This document shows positions 8,461 through 16,354 of a stretch of 37,720 nt of DNA, in pieces. The notes below the pieces were generated by a model. It had not been told where the DNA came from and did not search any database. It saw only the letters and a list, made by a program, of their open reading frames with translations. Source of the DNA: Xanthomonas nasturtii (GTDB taxonomy: Bacteria; Pseudomonadota; Gammaproteobacteria; Xanthomonadales; Xanthomonadaceae). The stretch covers positions 1-37,720 of the forward strand of contig NZ_LYMI01000038.1 of assembly GCF_001660815.1 (NCBI RefSeq). Reading direction: 5' to 3'. Position numbers and translations under genes: made by a program. Every line of letters begins with the position of its first letter. The first letter of the stretch is position 1.

Positions 8461-8888
8461 TGAACCGATGGCTGCGCTGGTCCTTGCTGTGCATGCTGGG
8501 CCTGACAGGCGCCTGCGCCACCACCCAGCCGCGCCAGACGCTATACGACGAACTGGGCGGGCAGGCCGGCATCGAAGCCCTGGTGGAAACCATGCTCTCG
8601 CGCATCGCCGACGACCAGCGCATCGTCGACACATTCGCACGCGTCAATATCGTCATGCTCAACGAGCGCCTGATACAGAAGTTTTGCCACATCGCCGACG
8701 GTCCCTGCCCGGACACCGTCAAATCGATGCAGCAGGCGCACGCGCAACTGTCCATCCGCGAAGGCGACTTCAACGCCCTGGTCGAAGATCTGAACTGGGC
8801 AATGGACCAGCGCAAGATTCCGCGTCGCACCCAGAACCGCTTGTTGGCACGGCTGGCCACGATGCACGGAGAGATCGTCAATCACTGA
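8460..8888 (+). CDS. Group 1 truncated haemoglobin, predicted lipoprotein
   Basis: The 142-residue protein begins with a lipoprotein-type signal (MNRWLRWSLLCMLGLTGAC, lipid-modified Cys19), then a truncated-globin domain from LYDELGGQAGIEALVE onward. The proximal haem ligand is visible as His94 in MQQAHAQLSI, and the following DFNALVEDLNWAM helix is typical of group 1 globins. The B10 region reads ALVETMLSRIADD, so the usual distal tyrosine appears to be missing. Most truncated globins are cytoplasmic and bind oxygen or nitric oxide; the signal sequence here predicts a periplasm-facing, membrane-anchored protein. The ATG at 8460 overlaps the preceding stop, which excludes the longer in-frame start at 8328. 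It closes the four-gene operon and ends 51 bases from a convergent gene. Confidence 0.88.
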   Translation: MNRWLRWSLLCMLGLTGACATTQPRQTLYDELGGQAGIEALVETMLSRIADDQRIVDTFARVNIVMLNERLIQKFCHIADGPCPDTVKSMQQAHAQLSIREGDFNALVEDLNWAMDQRKIPRRTQNRLLARLATMHGEIVNH

Positions 8889-8939
8889 GTGGCATCAAAC
8901 GAGTGCGGTGCTGCGCGTTGCCTGGCAATCATGGCCAAC

Positions 8940-10337
8940 TCAACCGGGGTTGCCGAGGACGTATGACTCGGGGCGGGCATGAATCGGACTTTTAACGGAG
9001 TCGGCAGCGAAGGAATAAATGCCTGCCGTCAGGATCGCCGCGATCCCCAGTTGGACGACGAGTGCCCTTCTGCTGATTTGTTGAAAAGCCAATGCGCAAT
9101 AAGCCAGGCAATAGAGGGGGAGAAAGAATCGAGTCTCGATTGCGCCAGGAATGATGGCAATGCAAGGCGCGAGCAAGGTCAAGGTGTGTAGCATCCTGGC
9201 ACTCACTGACGCTTGGGATGACGCAAAAAAGATCGCCTTTCCCAACTGAGTGATGCCAAAGGTGACGATGATGAGAAAAAGGACCGAGCGTGGATTTTTA
9301 TCGGCTGATGGTTGCTTTGTATAGACTTCTCCATCCCTGGCATCGAGCGCTGAGGCGATGTGGCGCAAATAGATTTGAGCGAAAGTGACTGGGTGGTTCG
9401 CCATCATCGCCAATATCTTCGTGAAAGACTGGTTGGCGATAAATCCGCCATTCTTCTGCAGTACCGCCGCGCCGCGCTTGTTGGCGTAAAAGGTCGGAGT
9501 TGCCTTTCCGGTGCCGGGGTCAATGTAGGTCTCATACCTGTCAACGACCATGCCCCAAGTCAGCTGCCTGGCAAAAAGTGATGCGCCGCGGACATCGGTC
9601 ACCAAAAGCGGCGACACAGTGGCATGGTGTGTGTAGTTGATTGCCATCTGCGGCAAAGCGCTCAGCAGCGAGCCCGCTAAAAAGATCGTGAGCGCAGCAG
9701 CCCTGCGCTGAATGTCCTTGGCAAAAAACGTTGTGACAACGATAGCGAGGGCAATGAATGAAAACAGATAGATGGTTCTGATGTTGTATGTCAGATAGCA
9801 GATCGCTCCCGCTGCAAACAACCCATAGAATGACTTTGACCTGATCGACTTCACCGTGATGTACAGGGCCAGTGCCATCAATCCAAGTGATGGTGCATCG
9901 CTCAGGGGATAGGAAATCAACCCTGGGAATACTGATGCAATCAAGATCGATGGGATGAGTCTGCTTGCTGTAGAGAGCTTTGCGCCAAATATCGACCTGT
10001 AGAGATTCGGGATTAATATGGAAAATGCGTAGGCATATCCGATCGATTGCCCTATTTTTAGAAATAGTAGCCCTGCCGGCTGTGAGTGATCGAAGACAAG
10101 CCTGAAAGGGGTCAGCAGGAGCGGGTAGGCGTAGCCCCTGATTGTTTGCGGGAAGGTGCCGTCGATGATCGCTGAGCTTAGTGCCCAGTAAGCGCCAGCA
10201 TCGCCTGTAAATTCCCTCGCATCAATGATCAGTTGGACTGTGAAAAAAATTGCTGCAGCAACAATGAATGGAAGTGCCTGTGAATCATTGCGTGTTGCCG
10301 CTGGTGCATGCACTGGTGCGGTGTCGAAACTGGTCAT
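8940..10337 (-). CDS. Multi-spanning membrane protein, possible GT-C (GT39-like) glycosyltransferase
   Basis: The 465-residue product (from the ATG at 10337, MTSFDTAPVH; an upstream in-frame ATG at 10406 is possible) has about ten hydrophobic segments. An early extracytoplasmic loop contains FTGDAGAYWALSSAI. An acidic residue followed by a tyrosine in the first loop, after transmembrane helix 1, is a feature of GT-C glycosyltransferases that use polyprenyl-phosphate sugars. That is the best guess, not a proof. GC content counted on several sequence lines is about 42-48% (for example 9721-9840), against roughly 65% in the neighbouring genes, which suggests horizontal acquisition. It is convergent with the haemoglobin gene and lies 95 bases downstream of the SDR gene on the same strand. 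No ribosome-binding site is convincing; AGGA lies about 17 bases upstream. Confidence 0.7.
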   Translation of the reverse strand: MTSFDTAPVHAPAATRNDSQALPFIVAAAIFFTVQLIIDAREFTGDAGAYWALSSAIIDGTFPQTIRGYAYPLLLTPFRLVFDHSQPAGLLFLKIGQSIGYAYAFSILIPNLYRSIFGAKLSTASRLIPSILIASVFPGLISYPLSDAPSLGLMALALYITVKSIRSKSFYGLFAAGAICYLTYNIRTIYLFSFIALAIVVTTFFAKDIQRRAAALTIFLAGSLLSALPQMAINYTHHATVSPLLVTDVRGASLFARQLTWGMVVDRYETYIDPGTGKATPTFYANKRGAAVLQKNGGFIANQSFTKILAMMANHPVTFAQIYLRHIASALDARDGEVYTKQPSADKNPRSVLFLIIVTFGITQLGKAIFFASSQASVSARMLHTLTLLAPCIAIIPGAIETRFFLPLYCLAYCALAFQQISRRALVVQLGIAAILTAGIYSFAADSVKSPIHARPESYVLGNPG

Positions 10338-10373
10338 TGTTTTTGGTCTTGTCCTGGATGGTGATGTCACGCG

Positions 10374-10389
10374 GCGGCCTTCGGGCCGC
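10374..10389. other. Short stem-loop with TTCG tetraloop downstream of the SDR gene
   Basis: GCGGCC (10374-10379), loop TTCG, GGCCGC (10384-10389). It lies 43 bases past the stop of the SDR gene on the minus strand. No T-run follows in either direction, so it is at most a weak or factor-dependent termination or mRNA-stabilising structure. Confidence 0.4.
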
Positions 10390-10432
10390 GCACGTCGCTT
10401 CGGCATCTCTTACTTATGAGTTCTTCGTGCGC

Positions 10433-11233
10433 TTACTCCAGCGGTCGCACCCGATGCGAGCCGCGCGCCATCAGGCGTAATGCAAATGCATGCGGCAGCA
10501 GGCGCAGCGCTGCATTGACCAGCCGATAGCGCCAGCCCGGCACAGCCAGCACCTGGCCGCGTTCCAGTGCGGCGATTCCATAGTCGGCTACTGCGTCGGC
10601 CTGCAGCCAGGTCCAGGCGGGCAGGGTGGACATTGCCTCGCGCGTGCCGGTGACATCGTGGAATTCCGACCATGCAAAGCCGGGGCAAAGCGCGCAGACC
10701 TTGACGCCGCAATCGGCGTTTTCCAGCGCCAACGATTCGCTGAAGCGCAGCATGAAGCTCTTGCTGGCCGCATACAGGGTCTGCCCATCGGCGCTTGGCG
10801 TCAGCGCCGCGAACGACGCCACATTGAGAATACGTCCCTGGCCGCTGGCGCGGATCATCGGCAACAGCCGCCAGGTCAGCTCGCACACCGCGCCCACCAT
10901 CACCTGCAGAAAGCGCGCATGCGTGGCCCAGTCGCTGTGCAGATAACGGCCCGGCACGCCGTAACCGGCGTTGTTGACCAGGGTGCCCACGGTCCAGTCA
11001 TTGCGCTGGATCTGCGCCGCCAGCGCTGCGGCTGCGGAAGGGTCGGCCAGATCGGCCGGCAGCACTTCCACCCGCACCGCGCTGCGCAATTCCTCGGCCA
11101 ATGCCTGCAGCCGGTCCACCCGGCGCGCGGTCAGGATCAGTGGCACGCCGCGTCTGGCGTAGGCCCGCGCAATCTCGCGGCCGATGCCGCTGGAAGCGCC
11201 GGTGATCAGCGCAAAGACAGGTGAAACGGACAT
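10433..11233 (-). CDS. Short-chain dehydrogenase/reductase (SDR)
   Basis: The 266-residue protein is a classical SDR. It has the Rossmann cofactor motif TGASSGIG near the N-terminus, NNAG in the middle, a catalytic serine in ILNVASFAAL and YAASK with the catalytic tyrosine and lysine, followed by CPGFAWSEF. An arginine-rich turn after the second strand (TARRVDRL) favours NADP(H). The substrate is unknown; these enzymes oxidise or reduce alcohol, carbonyl or acyl groups in the cytoplasm. The start at 11233 (MSVSPVFALITGASSG) has AGGAA seven bases upstream and is preferred over a 23-residue extension. It is transcribed divergently from tpiA across a 112-base gap. The C-terminus (RLVNAALRLLPHAFALRL) resembles SDRs acting on lipid-like substrates, but this is weak evidence. 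Confidence 0.9.
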   Translation of the reverse strand: MSVSPVFALITGASSGIGREIARAYARRGVPLILTARRVDRLQALAEELRSAVRVEVLPADLADPSAAAALAAQIQRNDWTVGTLVNNAGYGVPGRYLHSDWATHARFLQVMVGAVCELTWRLLPMIRASGQGRILNVASFAALTPSADGQTLYAASKSFMLRFSESLALENADCGVKVCALCPGFAWSEFHDVTGTREAMSTLPAWTWLQADAVADYGIAALERGQVLAVPGWRYRLVNAALRLLPHAFALRLMARGSHRVRPLE

Positions 11234-11234
11234 G

Positions 11235-11340
11235 GCAGGTTCCTGTTTGGGAAGGAGTGGGACATGCGGCGGACAGAAGTGTGCCGGTTGCCGGCAGGGC
11301 ATGGGCTATTCTGTCGGCTGTCTTCAACTCAGGAACCTGC
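11235..11340. promoter_or_regulatory. Divergent SDR-tpiA intergenic region with matching inverted leaders
   Basis: The 11-base word GCAGGTTCCTG at 11235-11245 is the exact reverse complement of CAGGAACCTGC at 11330-11340. Each copy supplies the AGGAA Shine-Dalgarno of the gene it precedes: the minus-strand SDR and plus-strand tpiA. A possible tpiA -10 (TATTCT, 11307-11312) lies between them, without a good -35. Promoters for both genes should be here, but none can be assigned confidently. Confidence 0.5.
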
Positions 11341-11345
11341 GCCTG

Positions 11346-12101
11346 ATGCGTCGAAAGATCGTAGCTGGAAATTGGAAGCTGCATGGCAGCCGCGCCTTCG
11401 CCACCGAACTGTTGGCCCAGGTCGCCGCGCACATGCCCCTGGAGGGTGTCGACGTCGTCATCCTGCCGCCACTGCCTTACCTCGGTGATCTGATCGAGGA
11501 TTTCGAGGCACATCACCTGTCGTTCGGAGCCCAGGACGTCAGTAGCAATGAAAAGGGCGCCTATACCGGCGAGGTATCGGCCTCGATGCTGGTCGATGTC
11601 GGTGCCGGCTATGGGCTGGTCGGCCATTCCGAGCGCCGCCAGTATCACCACGAGAGCAGCGAGCTGGTGGCGCGCAAGTTCGCCGCCGCCATGCATGCCG
11701 GGCTGATTCCGGTGCTGTGCGTGGGCGAATCGCTGGAACAGCGTGAAGCCGGCCAGACTGAGGCAATCCTACGTGCCCAGCTCGAACCGGTCCTGGCGCT
11801 GGTTGGCAGTGACGGTTTCGCGGGCGCAGTGCTGGCCTACGAACCGATCTGGGCCATTGGCACCGGCCGCACCGCCAGCCCGGAGCAGGCCCAGGCCGTG
11901 CACGCCTTCCTGCGTGGCGAAGTCGCGAAGGCGGATGCTAGAATTGCCGATTCGTTGCCCATCCTGTACGGGGGCAGTGTCAAGCCCGATAACGCCGGCG
12001 AGCTGTTCGCGCAGCCCGATGTCGATGGCGGGCTGGTCGGAGGCGCATCACTGGTTGCCGAAGATTTCCTGGCCATCGCACGCGCGGCGGCTGCTTGCTA
12101 A
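11346..12101 (+). CDS. tpiA: Triosephosphate isomerase
   Basis: TpiA interconverts dihydroxyacetone phosphate and glyceraldehyde-3-phosphate in glycolysis and gluconeogenesis. The 251-residue protein shows the complete active site: Asn9 and Lys11 in AGNWKLHG, His94 in GHSERR, Glu166 in AYEPIWAIGTG, and the phosphate-binding GGSV near the C-terminus. The ATG at 11346 is chosen because MRRKIVAGNWK fits the family start and AGGAA lies ten bases upstream; an upstream in-frame ATG at 11184 lies inside the divergent SDR gene. It is followed 33 bases later by secG, with no terminator between, so the two are probably one transcript. Confidence 0.97.
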   Translation: MRRKIVAGNWKLHGSRAFATELLAQVAAHMPLEGVDVVILPPLPYLGDLIEDFEAHHLSFGAQDVSSNEKGAYTGEVSASMLVDVGAGYGLVGHSERRQYHHESSELVARKFAAAMHAGLIPVLCVGESLEQREAGQTEAILRAQLEPVLALVGSDGFAGAVLAYEPIWAIGTGRTASPEQAQAVHAFLRGEVAKADARIADSLPILYGGSVKPDNAGELFAQPDVDGGLVGGASLVAEDFLAIARAAAAC

Positions 12102-12134
12102 CCCATTAAGTTTTGTCCGGGGACGGATTTCGAA

Positions 12135-12596
12135 ATGCTGATGTTGATCCTCAATGTGGTCTACGTGCTGGTCGCCCTGGCGATGATTGCGCTGATCCTG
12201 ATGCAGCGTGGTGCAGGTGCGGCGGCCGGGTCCGGCTTCGGTGCCGGCGCCTCGGGCACCGTGTTCGGTTCGCAGGGTGCGTCGAACTTCCTGTCCAAGT
12301 CGACCAAATGGCTGGCCGTGGTGTTTTTCAGCATCAGTCTGTTCATGGCGTGGTACGCCACGCACGGCGCCCGTCCTACCGACCAGAACCTGGGCGTGAT
12401 GTCGCAGGCGGCAACGCCGGCTCCGGCTGCTGCCGGCGAGCTGACCCAGCCGCTGCCGCAGGCTCCGGCTGCCGGTGGCGTTCCGACCGCTCCGTCGCAT
12501 CCGGCTCCTGCCGCTGCACCGGTGCAGTCCGCACCGGCGCAGCCGGCGCCTGCGGCAAGCGAAGAAAACGCTTCAGAAGCAGCACAAAAACGCTGA
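12135..12596 (+). CDS. secG: Protein translocase subunit SecG
   Basis: SecG is the small accessory subunit of the SecYEG protein-export channel in the inner membrane. The protein has two membrane segments (about residues 2-22 and 55-74). Between them is the conserved cytoplasmic loop beginning LMQRGAGAAAGSGFG and containing FGSQGASNFLSKSTKW. At 153 residues it is longer than typical SecG (about 110) because of a C-terminal tail of Ala, Pro and Gln, about residues 85-153. The preceding tpiA and following tRNA-Leu(GAG) match the secG-leuU arrangement known in Escherichia coli. The start is the first ATG of the MLMLILNVVYVL reading; a second ATG two codons later is also possible. Confidence 0.95.
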   Translation: MLMLILNVVYVLVALAMIALILMQRGAGAAAGSGFGAGASGTVFGSQGASNFLSKSTKWLAVVFFSISLFMAWYATHGARPTDQNLGVMSQAATPAPAAAGELTQPLPQAPAAGGVPTAPSHPAPAAAPVQSAPAQPAPAASEENASEAAQKR

Positions 12597-12609
12597 AGCC
12601 GGTTACAAT
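12581..12609 (+). promoter_or_regulatory. Possible promoter for tRNA-Leu(GAG)
   Basis: TACAAT at 12604-12609 is a good -10 element, 36 bases before the tRNA, with a G/C-rich discriminator downstream. The -35 at 17-base spacing (AGCACA, 12581-12586) is poor and lies inside the end of secG. Read-through from secG may be the main source of transcript. Confidence 0.35.
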
Positions 12610-12645
12610 ACGCTGCGCACTGGGATGCCCAGCGGCGCAACGTAT

Positions 12646-12730
12646 GCCCAGGTGGCGGAATTGGTAGACGCACTACCTTGAGGTGGTAGCGACTTAGGTC
12701 GTAGGGGTTCGAGTCCCCTCTTGGGCACCA
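12646..12730 (+). tRNA. tRNA-Leu (anticodon GAG)
   Basis: An 85-base class II tRNA. The acceptor stem GCCCAGG pairs with CTTGGGC (one G-T pair), and the D arm is GCGG...AATTGGTAGAC. The anticodon stem CTACC/GGTAG encloses the loop TTGAGGT, giving anticodon GAG. A long variable arm precedes the T arm GGGGTTCGAGTCCCC, and the 3' end has an encoded CCA after the discriminator A. It reads leucine codons CUC and CUU. No terminator is visible before nuoA, so tRNA and nuo transcripts may be linked. Confidence 0.98.
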
Positions 12731-12793
12731 TTGTTTGGCTGCAGTTCCTGCGCATTGCTTGTCGCGCGCGGGGCCTGTCCATACCCCATGCCG

Positions 12794-12808
12794 GCACGCG
12801 GCGCGTGC
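12794..12808 (+). other. Small stem-loop in the nuoA leader
   Basis: GCACGC (12794-12799), loop GGC, GCGTGC (12803-12808), 24 bases upstream of the nuoA GTG. It may be a leader RNA structure or simply chance in G/C-rich DNA. No convincing nuo promoter was found in 12731-12832. Confidence 0.3.
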
Positions 12809-12832
12809 GGGCAGAGGCAAGAGAGAATCGCT

Positions 12833-13189
12833 GTGCTGGCCGAATATTTGCCGAGTCTGCTGTTTCTGATCGTCGCCACCGGTATCGGCATCGTGCTGAT
12901 GTTGGTCGGTCGATTTCTCGGTCCGCGTAGTCCGGACCCGCGCAAGCTCTCGCCTTACGAGTGTGGCTTCGAAGCCTTCGAAGACGCGCGCATGAAGTTC
13001 GATGTGCGCTACTACCTGATCGCGATCCAGTTCATCGTGTTCGATCTGGAAATCATTTTCATCGTGCCGTGGACGCAGGTGTTCATGGAGATCGGCGCAC
13101 GTTCGCTGGTCACCATGGGTCTGTTCGTCGGCATGTTGTTCCTCGGCTTTATCTACGTGTGGAAGAAGGGAGCGCTGGAATGGGAGTGA
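12833..13189 (+). CDS. nuoA: NADH-quinone oxidoreductase subunit A
   Basis: NuoA is a small inner-membrane subunit of complex I beside the quinone-channel entrance. The 118-residue protein has three hydrophobic segments. Between the first two lies the conserved loop [22 protein letters not shown], whose cysteine and acidic residues are family hallmarks; [11 protein letters not shown] follows. I start it at the GTG of [10 protein letters not shown], with a purine-rich AGAGAG upstream, because family members begin just before this point. An in-frame ATG at 12788 would add 15 unconserved residues. It is the first gene of the 14-gene nuo operon and overlaps nuoB by ten bases. Confidence 0.93.
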   Translation: MLAEYLPSLLFLIVATGIGIVLMLVGRFLGPRSPDPRKLSPYECGFEAFEDARMKFDVRYYLIAIQFIVFDLEIIFIVPWTQVFMEIGARSLVTMGLFVGMLFLGFIYVWKKGALEWE

Positions 13190-13734
13190 TTCAGACCCTG
13201 GATCGTCTGATGACCAACCCGATGCCGGAAGGCCGGGTGGAAGACATCCTGCGCCCGGAAGGCGAAAACCCGTTGCTCGAAAAGGGCTACGTGACCACCA
13301 GCGTCGATGCGCTGCTGAACTGGGCGCGCACCGGCTCGATGTGGCCGATGACCTTCGGTCTGGCCTGTTGTGCGGTCGAGATGATGCACGCCGGCGCATC
13401 GCGCCTGGATCTGGACCGTTACGGCGTGGTGTTCCGCCCGTCGCCGCGCCAGTCCGACGTGATGATCGTGGCCGGCACGCTGGTCAACAAGATGGCCCCT
13501 GCGCTGCGCAAGGTCTACGACCAGATGCCGGACCCGAAGTGGGTCATCTCGATGGGTAGTTGCGCCAATGGCGGCGGCTACTATCACTATTCGTATTCGG
13601 TGGTGCGCGGTTGCGACCGCATCGTGCCGGTGGACATCTACGTTCCCGGTTGCCCGCCGACCGCCGAGGCGCTGGTCTACGGCATCTTGCAGCTGCAGAA
13701 GAAGATCTGGCGTACCCAGACCATCGCGCGCTGA
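13180..13734 (+). CDS. nuoB: NADH-quinone oxidoreductase subunit B
   Basis: NuoB holds the terminal [4Fe-4S] cluster N2, which hands electrons to quinone at the junction of the peripheral and membrane arms. The 184-residue protein contains the four cluster ligands in the expected places: the tandem cysteines Cys63-Cys64 in ACCAVEMM, Cys128 in [10 protein letters not shown] and Cys158 in [11 protein letters not shown]. The ATG at 13180 overlaps the end of nuoA by ten bases, implying coupled translation. Length and motifs are ordinary for the family. Confidence 0.97.
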   Translation: MGVIQTLDRLMTNPMPEGRVEDILRPEGENPLLEKGYVTTSVDALLNWARTGSMWPMTFGLACCAVEMMHAGASRLDLDRYGVVFRPSPRQSDVMIVAGTLVNKMAPALRKVYDQMPDPKWVISMGSCANGGGYYHYSYSVVRGCDRIVPVDIYVPGCPPTAEALVYGILQLQKKIWRTQTIAR

Positions 13735-13770
13735 CACCCGTCTTCTTCTACCGAGAGCAGCCAAGCCCCC

Positions 13771-14523
13771 ATGGCAGAGCAAGCATCCTCCTTCACTGAC
13801 CGACTTGCGGCACGTTTCGCCGGTGCGCAGATCGCCGTGGCATTGCCGCGCGGCGAAGTGACGCTGGAAGTCGCTGCGGCAGATTGGCACGCCACCTGTC
13901 TGGCGCTGCGCGATGAGCTCGGTTTCGAACAGCTCAGCGACCTGTGCGGCGTCGATTACCTGGGCTACGGCAGCGACGAGTGGGATACTGCCGACGTGTC
14001 GTCGCAGGGCTTCAGTCGCGGCGTCGAGGGCAAGGCCGTCGGTCGTTTCGCCTGGGGCGAATTTCCCAGCCAGGAAAGTTCCACTGGCGCGCAGCCGCAG
14101 CACATGCCCAGGCAGCGCTTCGCAGTGGTCGCGCAGCTGATTTCCTACCAGCACAACCAGCGTCTGCGCGTGCGTTGCTACGCACCGGACGAGCAGGTGC
14201 CGGTGGTGGCCTCGTTGACCGATATCTGGCCGGGCGTGAACTGGTTCGAACGCGAAGCCTTCGACCTGTTCGGCATCGTGTTCGATGGCCACCCGGATCT
14301 GCGCCGCATCCTGACCGACTACGGATTCGTCGGCCATCCGTTCCGCAAGGATTTCCCGCTGATCGGCAACGTCGAAGTGCGTTACGACGATGAGCGCAAA
14401 CGCGTGGTGTATGAGCCGGTGACCTCGGTCGAGCCGCGCGTCGGCGTGCCGCGCGTGATTCGCGACGATGCCCGTTATGAGACTGCCGCCGGTGAAGTGG
14501 GCAAGTCGGAGACTGCCAAGTGA
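13771..14523 (+). CDS. nuoC: NADH-quinone oxidoreductase subunit C
   Basis: NuoC is the 30-kDa peripheral-arm subunit that helps shape the quinone site with NuoD. The 250-residue protein has the conserved C-terminal signature [20 protein letters not shown], followed by [18 protein letters not shown]. An unconserved loop at about residues 75-115 is longer than in many homologues. Here nuoC and nuoD are separate genes, unlike the fused nuoCD of Escherichia coli. The stop overlaps the GTG start of nuoD. Confidence 0.96.
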   Translation: MAEQASSFTDRLAARFAGAQIAVALPRGEVTLEVAAADWHATCLALRDELGFEQLSDLCGVDYLGYGSDEWDTADVSSQGFSRGVEGKAVGRFAWGEFPSQESSTGAQPQHMPRQRFAVVAQLISYQHNQRLRVRCYAPDEQVPVVASLTDIWPGVNWFEREAFDLFGIVFDGHPDLRRILTDYGFVGHPFRKDFPLIGNVEVRYDDERKRVVYEPVTSVEPRVGVPRVIRDDARYETAAGEVGKSETAK

Positions 14524-15827
14524 GTGAGTTCCGCCAGGCAACCGATGCCTTCGCGAGCAATCCTGCCGAAAGCAAGCAGGAAATCCGCAATTACACGATG
14601 AACTTCGGCCCGCAGCATCCTGCGGCGCACGGCGTGCTGCGCCTGATCCTGGAAATGGATGGCGAGACCGTGGTGCGCGCCGATCCGCATATCGGGCTGC
14701 TGCACCGTGGCACCGAGAAGCTGGCCGAATCCAAGCCGTTCAACCAGTCGGTTCCGTACATGGATCGCCTGGATTACGTGTCGATGATGTGCAACGAACA
14801 CGCCTACGTCCGCGCGATCGAGTCCCTGATGGGCATCGAAGCGCCCGAGCGTGCGCAGTACATCCGCACCATGTTCGACGAGATCACCCGCATCAAGAAC
14901 CACCTGATGTGGGTGGGCTCCAACGCGCTCGATCTGGGCGCGATGGCGGTGATGCTGTACGCGTTCCGCGAGCGCGAAGAATTGATGGACGTCTACGAGG
15001 CGGTCAGTGGCGCGCGCATGCACGCAGCCTATTATCGTCCCGGTGGCGTGTACCGCGATCTGCCCGATCGCATGCCGAGGTACAAGGAGTCGCGCTGGCA
15101 CAAGGGCGGGGCGCTGAAGAAGCTTAATGCGGCGCGCGAAGGATCGATGCTGGACTTCCTCGAAGACTTCACCAACACCTTTCCGTCGCGCGTGGATGAA
15201 TACGAAACGCTGCTGACCGATAATCGTATCTGGAAACAGCGTACCGTCGATGTCGGCATCATCAGCCCTGATCTGGCGCGTGCCTGGGGCATGACCGGTC
15301 CGATGCTGCGTGGTTCCGGTATCGAGTGGGATCTGCGCAAGAAGCAGCCGTACGCCAAATACGATGCGGTGGAGTTCGATGTCCCGGTCGGCACCAACGG
15401 CGACTGCTACGACCGTTACCTGGTGCGCGTGGCCGAGATGCGCGAATCCAACCGCATCATCAAGCAATGCGTGAAGTGGCTGAAGGCCAATCCGGGCCCG
15501 GTCATGGTCACCAATTTCAAGGTCGCTCCGCCAAGCCGCGAAGGCATGAAGGACGACATGGAAGCGCTGATCCATCACTTCAAGCTGTTCAGCGAAGGCT
15601 ACTGCGTGCCGGCCGGGGAAACCTATAGCGCGGTCGAAGCGCCCAAGGGCGAGTTCGGGTGCTACCTGATGTCCGATGGCGCCAACAAGCCGTTCCGCGT
15701 GCATCTGCGCGCGCCGGGTTTTGCGCATCTGTCGTCGATGGACGCCGTGGTGCGTGGCTATTTGCTGGCCGACGTCGTGGCGATGATCGGTACTTACGAT
15801 TTGGTTTTCGGTGAGGTTGACCGATGA
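14520..15827 (+). CDS. nuoD: NADH-quinone oxidoreductase subunit D
   Basis: NuoD, the 49-kDa subunit, forms the quinone-binding pocket next to cluster N2. The 435-residue protein shows the family motif [22 protein letters not shown] near the N-terminus with its conserved histidines. It also has [11 protein letters not shown], the [10 protein letters not shown] segment, and the C-terminal [14 protein letters not shown] region. It starts with GTG in a four-base overlap with nuoC (GTGA, 14520-14523) and ends in an ATGA overlap with nuoE. The sequence looks intact. Confidence 0.97.
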   Translation: MSEFRQATDAFASNPAESKQEIRNYTMNFGPQHPAAHGVLRLILEMDGETVVRADPHIGLLHRGTEKLAESKPFNQSVPYMDRLDYVSMMCNEHAYVRAIESLMGIEAPERAQYIRTMFDEITRIKNHLMWVGSNALDLGAMAVMLYAFREREELMDVYEAVSGARMHAAYYRPGGVYRDLPDRMPRYKESRWHKGGALKKLNAAREGSMLDFLEDFTNTFPSRVDEYETLLTDNRIWKQRTVDVGIISPDLARAWGMTGPMLRGSGIEWDLRKKQPYAKYDAVEFDVPVGTNGDCYDRYLVRVAEMRESNRIIKQCVKWLKANPGPVMVTNFKVAPPSREGMKDDMEALIHHFKLFSEGYCVPAGETYSAVEAPKGEFGCYLMSDGANKPFRVHLRAPGFAHLSSMDAVVRGYLLADVVAMIGTYDLVFGEVDR

Positions 15828-16351
15828 AGGCGACGGGTAATTTCGAAGCGGCGCGCGACGTCGATCCGCAGGTGGTGCTGAGCGACAAGACGCGCGCGCA
15901 CATCGACCATTGGCTAGCCAAGTTTCCGCCCGATCGCAAGCGTTCGGCGGTGCTGCAGGGCCTGCATGCTGCACAGGAGCAGAACCAGGGTTGGTTGACC
16001 GACGAATTGATCGTCGGTGTGGCCAAGTACCTGGAACTGCCGCCAGTGTGGGCCTACGAGGTCGCCAGCTTCTACTCGATGTTCGAGACCGAGCGCGTCG
16101 GCCGCCACAACGTGGCGTTCTGCACCAACATCAGTTGCTGGCTCAATGGCGCCGAAGATCTGTTGGCGCATGCGGAAAAGAAACTGGGTTGCAAGCTGGG
16201 GCAGTCGACGGCCGATGGCCGCGTCTACCTCAAGCGCGAAGAAGAGTGCCTGGCGGCCTGCTCTGCAGCGCCGATGATGGTCATCAACGGCCACTATCAC
16301 GAGCACCTGACGAAAGAGAAGGTCGACGCGCTGCTGGACGGGCTGGAATAA
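15824..16351 (+). CDS. nuoE: NADH-quinone oxidoreductase subunit E
   Basis: NuoE is the 24-kDa peripheral subunit carrying the [2Fe-2S] cluster N1a beside the flavin subunit. The 175-residue protein has a thioredoxin-like fold. The four cluster cysteines are Cys100 and Cys105 in [11 protein letters not shown] and Cys142 and Cys146 in [13 protein letters not shown]. It begins in the ATGA overlap with nuoD and is followed by nuoF after three bases. Length is typical. Confidence 0.97.
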   Translation: MKATGNFEAARDVDPQVVLSDKTRAHIDHWLAKFPPDRKRSAVLQGLHAAQEQNQGWLTDELIVGVAKYLELPPVWAYEVASFYSMFETERVGRHNVAFCTNISCWLNGAEDLLAHAEKKLGCKLGQSTADGRVYLKREEECLAACSAAPMMVINGHYHEHLTKEKVDALLDGLE

Positions 16352-16354
16352 GAC

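Noticed and set aside
12755..12783. Possible sigma-70 promoter for nuoA (TTGCTT with a -10 near 12778)
   Set aside because: The -10 at proper spacing matches consensus at only two of six positions.
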